From Pelosinus propionicus DSM 13327 (GTDB taxonomy: Bacteria; Bacillota; Negativicutes; DSM-13327): 64,000 bases of DNA. Below the pieces are notes generated by a model that did not search any database, had not been told where the DNA came from, and saw only the letters and a list, made by a program, of their open reading frames with translations. Position numbers and translations under genes: made by a program. The stretch is taken from the NCBI RefSeq assembly GCF_900114615.1, contig NZ_FOTS01000005.1, forward strand, positions 62,001 through 126,000, in the 5' to 3' direction. This document shows positions 44,609-53,364 of this stretch, one piece after another; position 1 is the stretch's first letter; the number at the start of each line of letters is the position of its first letter.

Positions 44609-45286
44609 CTAATAATAGTTATAAATACCTTTTGCAATTGCTTCTGCCAATTTGCGTTGATGTTCCGGTGATTGTAAGAGAGAACGTTCTTCTATATTCG
44701 TGATATAACCAAGTTCAATCAAGGCCGCAGGTATTTTGTTCCGGCGCAGCACGAAGTAGTTGCCCGGATTCGCAGTTGAAGCGGATTTTATTACTTTACT
44801 AAGTTCATTTTGTATCGTATTTGCTAATGATTTACTGGGCTCTGATTTAGCGTAATAAAACACCTCTGGACCTTGTCTTTTGGTATTAGAAGCAGCATTT
44901 GCGTGAAGACTAATAAATAAATCTGCGTCCGATTCTTCGACCATTTCTACGCGAGCAGCTAAGTCGCGATGGTAGCGTCCTTTAACTTTCTCGTTGTCGC
45001 ATTCTGGGCTAAGCTCAATGTCTGCTTGACGAGAGAGAATTACTTTTGCTCCATACTGATGAAGAACATTTTTTAGTTCTAGGGCGATTGCTAAATTAAT
45101 GTCTTTTTCAAGAACTCCTGATCGATTTGCACCAGTATCAATACCGCCGTGGCCGGCATCCACAACAATGATTTTACCCGCCAGTTTATGAGTCATATCA
45201 TCGTGAGCATAGAGTGTGCCGATTATCAGCAGCATAAATAAGAAACATAAGATACATTGTCTTTTGGCAATATATATACTTTTCAC
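44609..45286 (-). CDS. cwlD: N-acetylmuramoyl-L-alanine amidase CwlD
   Basis: The protein has 225 residues: a signal peptide (about 1-26), then an Amidase_3 domain with VDAGHGGIDTGANR (zinc His), the EKDINLAIALELKNVL helix, FISLHANA (second His) and a terminal IELGYITNIEE (catalytic Glu). CwlD works with PdaA to make muramic-delta-lactam in spore cortex, needed for germination. GTG start behind GAGGTGG. It shares orientation with the neighbouring SASP gene. A general wall amidase is the alternative, but size and architecture fit CwlD. Confidence 0.85.
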   Translation of the reverse strand: MKSIYIAKRQCILCFLFMLLIIGTLYAHDDMTHKLAGKIIVVDAGHGGIDTGANRSGVLEKDINLAIALELKNVLHQYGAKVILSRQADIELSPECDNEKVKGRYHRDLAARVEMVEESDADLFISLHANAASNTKRQGPEVFYYAKSEPSKSLANTIQNELSKVIKSASTANPGNYFVLRRNKIPAALIELGYITNIEERSLLQSPEHQRKLAEAIAKGIYNYY

Positions 45287-45398
45287 ATCGCAACCACCTC
45301 TTATAGCTACATATATGCAGAAAAAGGTTATATCAGTCGAAGTTGTTATCCTGGATAACTATAGAATTTTATCAAAATAAAATGTTGAAAGGATTATT

Positions 45399-46832
45399 AT
45401 GCGCTTACGGATTATTTTCAAAATTTTACTTGTCACGGCAGGGCTAGCTTTAGCCTTGTATTGTCTTAGTTCTCTTTACTTTTATTATCAGGAAAAGCCT
45501 GAGGAAGATCTACAGCTTCCATCCTTCCCTCTTGTACCAAAAGAGACTCGCTTATTAGTGATTGCTCCTCATTGTGATGATGAAGTACTTGGCTGCGGAG
45601 GGATGATTCATGATGTACTACAAGCAGGCGGACAAGTCTTGGTTGTTGTTATGACCAATGGTGATGGTTTTACAATTGCTACAGAAGAAGAGTTTCATCG
45701 ATTGTTTCTCACTCGCGAAGATTATGTGAATTCAGGGTATACGCGCCAAAAAGAAACAATACAAGCTCTACAGCTGCTAGGGGTATCAGAAAAACAGATA
45801 TTTTTGCTTGGTTATCCCGATCGGGGCCTTGAACATCTATGGATGGATAATTGGAATAAAGATCAGCCATATCAATCTCGCTATACCGGGAGTGATCATT
45901 CACCATATAGTAATAGCTATCAAAAAAATGCTCCTTATGCTGGGCAAGCTGTATTAGAGAATCTAGAACAAATCATGCTGAATTTTAAGCCAAATGTTAT
46001 AGTAGTACCACATCCAGCAGATGAGCATCCGGATCATGCTGCTGCCTGGGCTTTTGCTGCGACTTGTTTTGCGAAGATAAGCAACAGCGGGAGGGCATCA
46101 GGTATGCATTTGTACACGTATTTAATCCATCGTGGTGACTTTCCCATACCACATGGATATCAAAACGATGCGCTGCTATTACCGCCCAGACCTTTATATC
46201 AGGTGCAACATAGCAACTGGATGACGTATCCAATTGATTTGGAGACTGAAGTCTTAAAAGAGGAAGCAATTAAGGAATATGCAAGCCAGACGAAAGTTCC
46301 CATAATGTCAAGTTTATTGCATAGTTTCATACGTAAGAATGAATTGTTTGCTGACCCTTATATTCCTTATGTTATACAAAAACCATCAGAGTCAGATCTA
46401 TCAAGTCTTAGCGCTTGGTCAAGCCAAGAATCTATTTTAGTGAATACGCGAAGTACAAGCCTAATCGGTGCCTTAGAACATAAAGGTAAGATATCCACGA
46501 TTGATAGTTATTTGCAAGATAAGACCATCTGGCTGCATCTTCATATTCCTGGATTTGTGGGCAAACAAAATCAATATCAGGTGTCTATTGTGGCCTTTGG
46601 TCTGCGAGGCAACAAAACAATTCGTGAGAAGGACGTGCTCCATTTTAGCGAGAGTGATACCAACTTACCATCGGATGCGATTATTCGGTACCAAGATGAT
46701 GTAATTATTAAGATCCCTTTAACCCAGGTAAAGGTACCTTATTTTTTCTTTATTCAGGTTGTGACAAAAGACAAGCATAAATTTATGATTGATCATACGG
46801 TTTGGCAGCCTGTCTTTCTTAATAGGTTTTAA
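45399..46832 (+). CDS. PIG-L family deacetylase, membrane-anchored
   Basis: The protein has 477 residues. An N-terminal membrane segment covers about 6-29. The PIG-L/LmbE domain (about 45-290) has the metal-binding APHCDDEVLGCGG motif, and HPADEHPDHAAAW carries the third ligand. A C-terminal region of about 170 residues is beta-like and of unknown family. PIG-L enzymes deacetylate N-acetylglucosamine-containing small molecules or polymers; with the membrane anchor a surface substrate is likely. AAAGGATT precedes the ATG. It is divergent from cwlD. The gene stands alone. Confidence 0.85.
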   Translation: MRLRIIFKILLVTAGLALALYCLSSLYFYYQEKPEEDLQLPSFPLVPKETRLLVIAPHCDDEVLGCGGMIHDVLQAGGQVLVVVMTNGDGFTIATEEEFHRLFLTREDYVNSGYTRQKETIQALQLLGVSEKQIFLLGYPDRGLEHLWMDNWNKDQPYQSRYTGSDHSPYSNSYQKNAPYAGQAVLENLEQIMLNFKPNVIVVPHPADEHPDHAAAWAFAATCFAKISNSGRASGMHLYTYLIHRGDFPIPHGYQNDALLLPPRPLYQVQHSNWMTYPIDLETEVLKEEAIKEYASQTKVPIMSSLLHSFIRKNELFADPYIPYVIQKPSESDLSSLSAWSSQESILVNTRSTSLIGALEHKGKISTIDSYLQDKTIWLHLHIPGFVGKQNQYQVSIVAFGLRGNKTIREKDVLHFSESDTNLPSDAIIRYQDDVIIKIPLTQVKVPYFFFIQVVTKDKHKFMIDHTVWQPVFLNRF

Positions 46833-46862
46833 TTCTAGTGTTATGAGTATAGATCAACTAAT

Positions 46863-46920
46863 TATCTGGGTATAAGGACAGGTTCATTGTCCCCAAAATC
46901 AAAAGGTGATATACTATCGA
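46863..46920. repeat. Solitary REP-type hairpin element
   Basis: CTGGGTATAAGGACAGGTTC then ATTGTCCCCA folds on GGACA/TGTCC, followed by AAAATCAAAAGGTGATATAC. The same order of elements (TTGGGATATAGGCACAGGTT, TTGTCCCA, AAAACAAAGGTGCTATAC) recurs at 48365 beside a transposase remnant. It lies in the 169-base gap before dsdA. Confidence 0.75.
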
Positions 46921-47001
46921 TATGGTAAAAATAGAAAATATTAACAGCGTTTTATAAATCTTTTTAAGGAAGTACAAGGAAATGTCTTGGGAGGATAGAA
47001 A

Positions 47002-48357
47002 GTGAAAAAACATATTATGGGAAAAAATCTTGATGAATGGAAGAACAGACATCCATTATTGGAAGAGATTATCAAGACTCAGGAAGTGTTTTGGACAAAT
47101 CCTCAGTATGTAAGTTCTAGTGACAGAATTATAACCCCGAATTTAAGGAAAATGGATATCCAAGATGCAGAAAAAAGACTTCTTAGATTTGCTCCATATA
47201 TTGCAAAAGTATTTCCACAAACATGGGAAACAAAAGGGATCATTGAATCTCCTCTTGTGAAGATTGATAAAATGAAAAAAGAGCTTGCGGTGTTATATGA
47301 TCAAGAGATTATTGGCTCTTTATATCTTAAGTGCGACAGTCATCTGCCTATTTCGGGGTCGGTCAAGGCACGAGGTGGTATTTATGAAGTATTGAAAATT
47401 GCTGAGGATATAGCAATTGAAAAAAAGATAATAGTTGAAAGCGATGACTATACGATTCTTGCTAGTGAAAAATGCAAAAAGCTGTTTTCTAGATATTCAA
47501 TTGTTGTAGGATCTACAGGAAATTTAGGTCTTAGCATTGGTATTATGGGTGCCGTATTAGGTTTTAAAGTGATAGTTCACATGTCATCGGATGCGAAACA
47601 GTGGAAAAAAGATTTGCTTAGAAAAAAAGGTGTTACTGTAGTGGAATATGATTCGGATTATGGTAAAGCCGTTGAAGCTGGCAGAATTCAAGCACAAAGG
47701 GAAGAAAATAGTTACTTTATTGATGATGAAAATTCTCAGAATCTATTTTTAGGTTATGCTGTTGCAGGTAAAAGGCTTAAACAGCAGCTGGAGCAGCTGC
47801 AGATTCTTGTTGACCAAGATCATCCATTGTTCGTCTATCTTCCTTGTGGCGTTGGTGGTGCACCTGGCGGTATTACCTTTGGTTTAAAGACCGCTTTTCA
47901 TGAGCATGTTCATTGCTTCTTTGCAGAACCTACTCACTCTCCCGCCATGCTGCTGGGGCTTATGACAGGGCTGCATGATAAAGTATCGGCTCAAGAATTT
48001 GGAATTGACAATAGGACGGATGCAGATGGTCTTGCAGTTGGCAGACCTTCAGGATTTGTAGGCAAGACACTTGAGAAAGATATTAGCGGTATTTTTACTA
48101 TACAAGATCAAGAATTGTATCGGCTGCTCAGCAGGCTGGCGGATTCCGAAGGAATTTATCTTGAACCATCTGCACTAGCAGGTTTTGCTGGCCCCCTTAG
48201 ATTATTTTCAGAATCAAGGGGCAAACAATATTTAGAATATGGTGATCTTATGTCTAAAATGAAAAATGCCACTCATATTGTTTGGGCTACTGGTGGGAGT
48301 ATGGTTCCTGAAGAAATGATGAGTCATTTTTATAATAAAGGAAAAGCTAAGGAATAA
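47002..48357 (+). CDS. dsdA: D-serine ammonia-lyase
   Basis: The protein has 451 residues. It is a fold-type II PLP enzyme with the DsdA order of motifs: [20 protein letters not shown] with the PLP lysine in [22 protein letters not shown] for cofactor phosphate, and [15 protein letters not shown] near the C-terminal half. It deaminates D-serine to pyruvate and ammonia. GTG start behind GGGAGG. Flanked by REP-type elements on both sides and followed by a PucR regulator gene, which could control it. No dedicated D-serine transporter (dsdX) is adjacent. Confidence 0.94.
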   Translation: MKKHIMGKNLDEWKNRHPLLEEIIKTQEVFWTNPQYVSSSDRIITPNLRKMDIQDAEKRLLRFAPYIAKVFPQTWETKGIIESPLVKIDKMKKELAVLYDQEIIGSLYLKCDSHLPISGSVKARGGIYEVLKIAEDIAIEKKIIVESDDYTILASEKCKKLFSRYSIVVGSTGNLGLSIGIMGAVLGFKVIVHMSSDAKQWKKDLLRKKGVTVVEYDSDYGKAVEAGRIQAQREENSYFIDDENSQNLFLGYAVAGKRLKQQLEQLQILVDQDHPLFVYLPCGVGGAPGGITFGLKTAFHEHVHCFFAEPTHSPAMLLGLMTGLHDKVSAQEFGIDNRTDADGLAVGRPSGFVGKTLEKDISGIFTIQDQELYRLLSRLADSEGIYLEPSALAGFAGPLRLFSESRGKQYLEYGDLMSKMKNATHIVWATGGSMVPEEMMSHFYNKGKAKE

Positions 48358-48364
48358 TCTTATT

Positions 48365-48744
48365 TGGGATATAGGCACAGGTTGTTTGTCCCAGAAAAAC
48401 AAAGGTGCTATACTGTAGTTGAGGTGATACCATGCCAAGACAGGCTCGTGAGAGAATCAGAAGTGGAATCTATTGAAACGTTAGAGTATTACAAAATGAT
48501 TAGTAATTACATGCTGTATGGGTATTGTTTGATGGATAATCATATTCATTTACTGATAAGAGAGAACGAGGAATCGATATCTCAAGTAGTAAAGAGAATC
48601 AGCAGCAGCTATCATGAGTATACTGGTACTCCTACTATCGTTAATATCGACTCTGCATTAGATATGCTTTCAGAGAATAGGAGGAAAGCTGCAGAATATC
48701 AAAAAGTGTGATAGGACGTAATGGGACAAGGAACCTGTCCCATT
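48365..48744. mobile_element. REP-bounded remnant of a RAYT transposon
   Basis: The left end is a hairpin TGGGATATAGGCACAGGTTG-TTTGTCCCA (48365-48393). The right end is AATGGGACA-N7-TGTCCCATT (48720-48744). The two ends carry the same core (ACAGGTT..TTGTCCC) in opposite orientation, and a gutted transposase gene lies between them. This is the organisation of a REP doublet with its REP-associated tyrosine transposase, now reduced to about 380 bases. Confidence 0.75.
48432..48711 (+). pseudogene. REP-associated Y1 transposase (RAYT), internally deleted and frameshifted
   Basis: The ATG at 48432 gives MPRQARERIRSGIY, the standard start of these transposases, and hits a stop at once. In another frame the text continues with ETLEYYKMISNYMLYGYCLM and DNHIHLL, the HUH catalytic motif, then VVKRISSSY fused to HEYTGTPTIVNIDSALDML, the family C-terminus. 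The missing stretches are the segment after SGIY and, between KRISSSY and the C-terminal part, the region with the catalytic tyrosine. The gene is therefore dead. GAGGTGATACC still provides a ribosome binding site. Confidence 0.85.
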
Positions 48745-48781
48745 GTCCTTGGGAAAATTAGAATGAACGGAGATGATGTAG

Positions 48782-50476
48782 GTGGCTGTCCGGATAGCGG
48801 ATTTGTTAAAATTACCAACCTTCAAGCTATCCCATACCTTAGCCGGTGTGCGGGGACTTATCCGGGAAGTAGAATATATTGATGTACTGGAACATCCTGA
48901 TATTGATGTACTTATTAAACCACGAGTTTTATATCTTACCAGTGGATTTGCATTTCATGAGAATGAGAAGCTGCAGGAGACTTTGATTGCTCATATGGAA
49001 GATATCGGAGCTGCAGGGCTTGTTGTTGAGCCTGGCCGCTATCTGACTCTGCTATCATCCCGAATGATTGAAGAGGCCAATCGTCTGCAATTTCCCATTG
49101 TAGAATTGCCTCAAGGGGCTGTATTTGCCAATATTATTAGGGAAGGTTTAGAGCAGATTTTCTTACAGCAAAGTGCAATCTTAAAGCGTTCTCAGGAAAT
49201 TCAGAAACAGCTTACTAAAGTGGCATTTTCTGGTGCCAATCTGCATCAGATTTCACAAACCATTGCAAATTTGATGGGTAATACAATCATTGTAGCAGAT
49301 CAGAATTTCTCGCTGCTTTCTTTTGCTTTTTGGGAAAAGGAGCATAAGAATCATAAACGTAAAGTGTATGCGGGAAGAACGTTGGATCAGTATTTGTATA
49401 ATCTGGAACGAACAGGGTTTATTGATAAAATACGCAAGACGAAAAAAGCGGACAGGGTGGAAGTCTTATTTAGTAAACAAGGCGAGCAAGCTTGGGTGGT
49501 GGTACCGGTTTTAGTCAACGATGAAATCCTTGGATATATTGCTGTATTGGAGGATTACCAGCGAATGCGGGAAGAAGACTGGGGCGCATTGGTACAGGCT
49601 GCTACTGTAACAGGAATGGCGATTTATAAACAAGTAGTGGAGGAAGAGGTTGCCCGTCGTCAGCGCAATGATTTTTTATTTCATGTACTGGAAGGACATC
49701 TGCCCTTAGGTCAGGAAACAATCGAACAGGCCAAGTTATTACAGATTTCTTTATACGCGACGTGGAGCATAATCCAAATTCAATTAGTAAATTTTGAGGA
49801 ATACAGGCGGAGGCATTTTACCGACAATATGCCAGAAGAGGCAGCTAGTAAACAGCGGGATCTGGCAATACTCATTGATCAATTAACAGCTAAGCAGAAA
49901 GATTTATTAGTAGCTTGCAAGCAGGAGTGGATCACCATTTTTTGTCCAACGACAGTCAATAGTCAAACTCGGGAGCAAGTGATGCAGCGGGTAGAGATAA
50001 TCCGACAGGAACTGCAGCGATTTGCCCCAGAGCTTGAAGTTGCAGTGGGAGTAAGCCGACCTTGCGAAGACTACAAACAATTGCCCGTAGCTTATCGTGA
50101 TGCCAAGGAGACTCTGGAGGTCGGACGAATTTTAGATCCGCTTGCAAAGGTATATTATTTTGGGGATTTAGGGGTATATCAAATTCTTACTAAACTAAAG
50201 GATATGACGGAGTTGAAGGATTACTATGAGGCGATCTTAGGTAGGTTTGATCAGTTGGATACTTTGACACATAATGAATTTATAAAAACGTTAGAGGCAT
50301 ATTTCACTGTCAATGGAAATATTTTTAAAGCTGCTCAAATTTTGTATCTTCATCGCAATAGTATGACATATCGATTAAAGAGGATTCAAGATATACTGGG
50401 AGTAGATTTAGACGATTCGGAAGTACGTTTTAATTTACAATTGGCACTCAAGATAAGGAAAATTTCTCAACGTTAA
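48782..50476 (+). CDS. PucR family transcriptional regulator
   Basis: The protein has 564 residues. The N-terminal PucR domain covers about 1-125 (RIADLLKLPTFK, LTSGFAFHENEKL, VVEPGRY), a GAF-like/GGDEF-like central region lies at about 150-430, and a C-terminal helix-turn-helix (FTVNGNIFKAAQILYLHRNS, MTYRLKRIQDILG) ends the protein. PucR-family activators control purine, amino-acid or peptide use. GTG start behind ACGGAGATG. It lies between dsdA and an OPT peptide transporter gene, so either is a candidate target. Confidence 0.92.
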   Translation: MAVRIADLLKLPTFKLSHTLAGVRGLIREVEYIDVLEHPDIDVLIKPRVLYLTSGFAFHENEKLQETLIAHMEDIGAAGLVVEPGRYLTLLSSRMIEEANRLQFPIVELPQGAVFANIIREGLEQIFLQQSAILKRSQEIQKQLTKVAFSGANLHQISQTIANLMGNTIIVADQNFSLLSFAFWEKEHKNHKRKVYAGRTLDQYLYNLERTGFIDKIRKTKKADRVEVLFSKQGEQAWVVVPVLVNDEILGYIAVLEDYQRMREEDWGALVQAATVTGMAIYKQVVEEEVARRQRNDFLFHVLEGHLPLGQETIEQAKLLQISLYATWSIIQIQLVNFEEYRRRHFTDNMPEEAASKQRDLAILIDQLTAKQKDLLVACKQEWITIFCPTTVNSQTREQVMQRVEIIRQELQRFAPELEVAVGVSRPCEDYKQLPVAYRDAKETLEVGRILDPLAKVYYFGDLGVYQILTKLKDMTELKDYYEAILGRFDQLDTLTHNEFIKTLEAYFTVNGNIFKAAQILYLHRNSMTYRLKRIQDILGVDLDDSEVRFNLQLALKIRKISQR

Positions 50477-50660
50477 AATATTGCATTAATATAAAACCAA
50501 AGTATGTTTAATGAGCACGCTAAAGATATGGTACGTTGTAACTTTGTAACAAGTGTATTCTATTTTTCTTTGTGCCATAGTGACAATGACATATATTCCC
50601 TGTAAGAAGTATGATTATTCTGCCAGTATTGTAATACTAATTTAAGGGGGGGAATAGTCG

Positions 50661-52580
50661 ATGAGTAGTGAAGAACGAAGGTTAGATTACCTGAATGTGT
50701 CAGGGAAGGAGTATGTTCCTTACGTATCAGCAGACAAAGTCATTCCGGAGTTTACAGCAACAGCAATCATTATCGGTTTTATTTTGGCAATTGTGTTCGG
50801 TATGGCGAATGCGTATCTGGGGTTAAAGGCTGGGATGACCGTAAGTGCTACGATACCCGCGGCGGTTATTTCTATGGGTATTTTAAAGGGAATTTTAAAA
50901 AGGGGAACCATTTTAGAAAATACTGTGGCGCAGTCCATTGCTTCTTCAGGTGAAGCGGTTGCTGCAGGTATGATCTTTACAGTGCCGGCTCTGTTCCTGT
51001 GGGGATACGCACCTGATATGATGACCATGACATTGATGGCATTACTTGGTGGTTCACTGGGCGTGTTACTTATGATTCCATTACGTCGTTATTTGATTGT
51101 AGATGAACATCACAATCTTCCATATCCAGAAGGTACGGCCTGCGCAGAAGTGCTAGTCGTAGGAGATCAGGGCGGTACTGGTGCGAAAACAGTATTTGCC
51201 GGGATCGGTATAGGTGCAGGGTATAAGTTCTTAATGGGAGCTCTAGGAATCTGGAACGAAAATCCAGAGTGGCCGATTCCTGGTCTGAAAGGAGCGGCTA
51301 TCGGATTTGATGTTTTGCCAGCTTTGCTGGGCGTAGGATTTATTATCGGACCGCGGGCGGCTTTTACTATGTTTGCCGGCAGTTTTCTTAGCTGGATGGT
51401 CCTTATGCCGTTAATTGCTTATTTCGGCAGCGGCTTAACAGCGCCAGTATTCCCAGCGACCACACCTATTTCTCAAATGGATCACTGGGATCTTTGGAGT
51501 AAGTACATTCGCTATATTGGTGCAGGCGGTGTAGCTGTTGGCGGTATGTTTAGCTTAATTAAGTCTTTACCTACCATTGTTAGTTCTTTTAAGGCTTCTC
51601 TTGGAGGGCTGACAAAAGGCGGCGCTTCTGCTGATGATAATCTTAGAACCCAAAAAGATATGCCGATGTCCATTATTTTAATTGGTGCAGTCGTTATCTT
51701 TCTTGCATGTGCCTTCTTGCCGCAGCTTCATATGGGCGTGATTGGCGGTATTATGGTGGTGTTATTCGGCTTCTTCTTCACCACGGTGTCTTCTCGTATC
51801 GTAGGTCTGATTGGTTCTTCCAGCAATCCGGTTTCTGGAATGACCATTGGTACTTTGATTATAGTAAGTGTACTGTTAAAAGCAATGGGTTTCACAGGTA
51901 TTGAAGGTATGCTGGCAGCTCTTAGTATTGGCGCTCTGGTTTGTATTTCCATAGCAATGGCAGGAGATACTTCTCAGGATTTAAAAACAGCCTTTTTAGT
52001 TGGTGCTACTCCTTACCGCCAGCAGTATGCTCTCTTAATTGGCGTTGTTGCTTCGGCTGCAGTTATTGGCTGGACGCTGACTATGTTAAATAGTGCTTAT
52101 GGTTTTGGTACGAAAGAATTGGCAGCACCCCAAGCTACATTGATGTCACTGGTTGTCAAGGGTGTTATTGATGGTTCTTTGCCTTGGGCGTTAGTCGGTA
52201 TCGGTGCTTCTGTTGCAGTTGTTGCAGAATTGCTGGGTATTTCGGTATTGGCTTTTGCAGTCGGTATGTATTTACCAATTCATTTGAATGCAGCGATTGC
52301 TACGGGTGGTCTGCTTAGCTTAATTATGTCTAAGGTAATAAAAAATGCAGATCAATTGAAAAGACGTACAGAAGAAGGCATATTACTCGCTTCTGGCTTA
52401 ATTGCTGGTGACTCGTTAATGGGCGTTGTTCTGGCACTTTTAGTTTACCAAGGGATTGATCTTTCTATGGATATGAAGTGGGGCGGCATGCTTAATGAAG
52501 TATCTATGGGGATTTTCGTAATATTGGCAATTGCCTTCCTGCGTCATTGCCTGACTTATAAGTTGGATAAGGAAAATTAG
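50661..52580 (+). CDS. OPT family oligopeptide transporter
   Basis: The protein has 639 residues and about 14-16 hydrophobic segments. FGMANAYLGLKAGMTVSATI, the GTACAEVL stretch (LPYPEGTACAEVLVVGD) and the NPVSGMTIGTLI motif are characteristic of bacterial OPT transporters, which import oligopeptides or metal chelates with protons. AAGGGGGGG lies before the ATG. Upstream, AGTATT (50625-50630) and AATACT (50633-50638) form a small palindrome that could bind a regulator. It opens a group of four genes that ends with an aminopeptidase, consistent with peptide import followed by hydrolysis. Confidence 0.93.
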   Translation: MSSEERRLDYLNVSGKEYVPYVSADKVIPEFTATAIIIGFILAIVFGMANAYLGLKAGMTVSATIPAAVISMGILKGILKRGTILENTVAQSIASSGEAVAAGMIFTVPALFLWGYAPDMMTMTLMALLGGSLGVLLMIPLRRYLIVDEHHNLPYPEGTACAEVLVVGDQGGTGAKTVFAGIGIGAGYKFLMGALGIWNENPEWPIPGLKGAAIGFDVLPALLGVGFIIGPRAAFTMFAGSFLSWMVLMPLIAYFGSGLTAPVFPATTPISQMDHWDLWSKYIRYIGAGGVAVGGMFSLIKSLPTIVSSFKASLGGLTKGGASADDNLRTQKDMPMSIILIGAVVIFLACAFLPQLHMGVIGGIMVVLFGFFFTTVSSRIVGLIGSSSNPVSGMTIGTLIIVSVLLKAMGFTGIEGMLAALSIGALVCISIAMAGDTSQDLKTAFLVGATPYRQQYALLIGVVASAAVIGWTLTMLNSAYGFGTKELAAPQATLMSLVVKGVIDGSLPWALVGIGASVAVVAELLGISVLAFAVGMYLPIHLNAAIATGGLLSLIMSKVIKNADQLKRRTEEGILLASGLIAGDSLMGVVLALLVYQGIDLSMDMKWGGMLNEVSMGIFVILAIAFLRHCLTYKLDKEN

Positions 52581-52619
52581 AACATTGTATTCTGGGGAAC
52601 GAAAAAATCTTGAAGGAAA

Positions 52620-52957
52620 TTGTTTATGAAACAGCGAAATAATTTATTGTTGAAACGCCCTATCGGCCGCCCCCATGTTGCGGTTGATGAGGCTAACGAA
52701 TCACGTTTAGTTGTTCACCACAATCATTGGATTAGTAAACTTTGCACTCGCTTTTTTCGTACACCGGCACAAACCTTTTTAATCTTGATTCTTATGGCTC
52801 CTTTGTCTGGTTTCATTGCAATGGCGAGTATACTGTTGGTGATATTGCCAGATTAATGAGTGAAGAGTTTGGTGCGGAAGCAGAACCTGTCATGGAGCGG
52901 CTAATTGTTTTTTTGAGAATTCTGATCGGCAGAAAGCTAATTAGCCTTCAGGATTAG
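52620..52957 (+). pseudogene. PqqD-like protein gene with a single frameshift
   Basis: The first frame runs from ATG 52620 (MFMKQRNNLLLKRPIGRPHV) and reads into nonsense after TPAQTF, stopping at 52856. The next frame continues with NLDSYGSFVWFHCNGEYTVG and DIARLMSEEFG to 52957, a clear PqqD domain. Adding one T to the five-T run at 52776-52780 would join them into one protein of 112 residues. PqqD domains bind peptides or partner proteins. Either a base has been lost (mutation or sequencing error) or a -1 ribosomal slip at C-TTT-TTA restores the frame. It lies between the OPT gene and a small membrane protein gene. Confidence 0.8.
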
Positions 52958-52975
52958 ACAAGGAGGGGGATTGTA

Positions 52976-53341
52976 TTGCCTATTGAAGGTTTTATAATGG
53001 GGACGTTAGGGTTTGCTGTTATGGGAGCTATCCTGTATATTTGGGGGTATCGAAAGTCCCGCAGCACTCCGCGCCGTTTGCATGCGCAGATGGGGCAGGC
53101 AATCGAAGCCAGAATTCAGACCCTCCTTGCTAGCCAAAGTCATGGTGCAACGCTGAAAGAAATTGCTAAATCAATTAGTGATCTTAGTGTGGGGGGGCAA
53201 TTGCAAGGCTATAAGCTGCAAGTGGAAGATGCCCGAGCCGCTACTGATGCGGTACTTCGACATATGATTAGTCGTGGACTGGTTGTTAAGCATGACCAGG
53301 GAAAAACACCCAAGTATCTTTTGACAACAATGGAACGATAA
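52976..53341 (+). CDS. Small membrane-anchored protein with winged-helix-like domain
   Basis: The protein has 121 residues. One N-terminal membrane segment (about 4-24, FIMGTLGFAVMGAILYIWGY) is followed by a soluble helical part whose ATLKEIAKSISDLSVGGQLQ and ATDAVLRHMISRGLVVKHDQ look like a winged-helix fold with a short hairpin. I do not recognise a named family. AGGAGGGGG stands seven bases before the TTG. It is placed between the PqqD-like gene and the aminopeptidase, all in one direction with short gaps, so it likely belongs to that module. Confidence 0.75.
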   Translation: MPIEGFIMGTLGFAVMGAILYIWGYRKSRSTPRRLHAQMGQAIEARIQTLLASQSHGATLKEIAKSISDLSVGGQLQGYKLQVEDARAATDAVLRHMISRGLVVKHDQGKTPKYLLTTMER

Positions 53342-53364
53342 CTTGACATGAGGATGATGAGATT

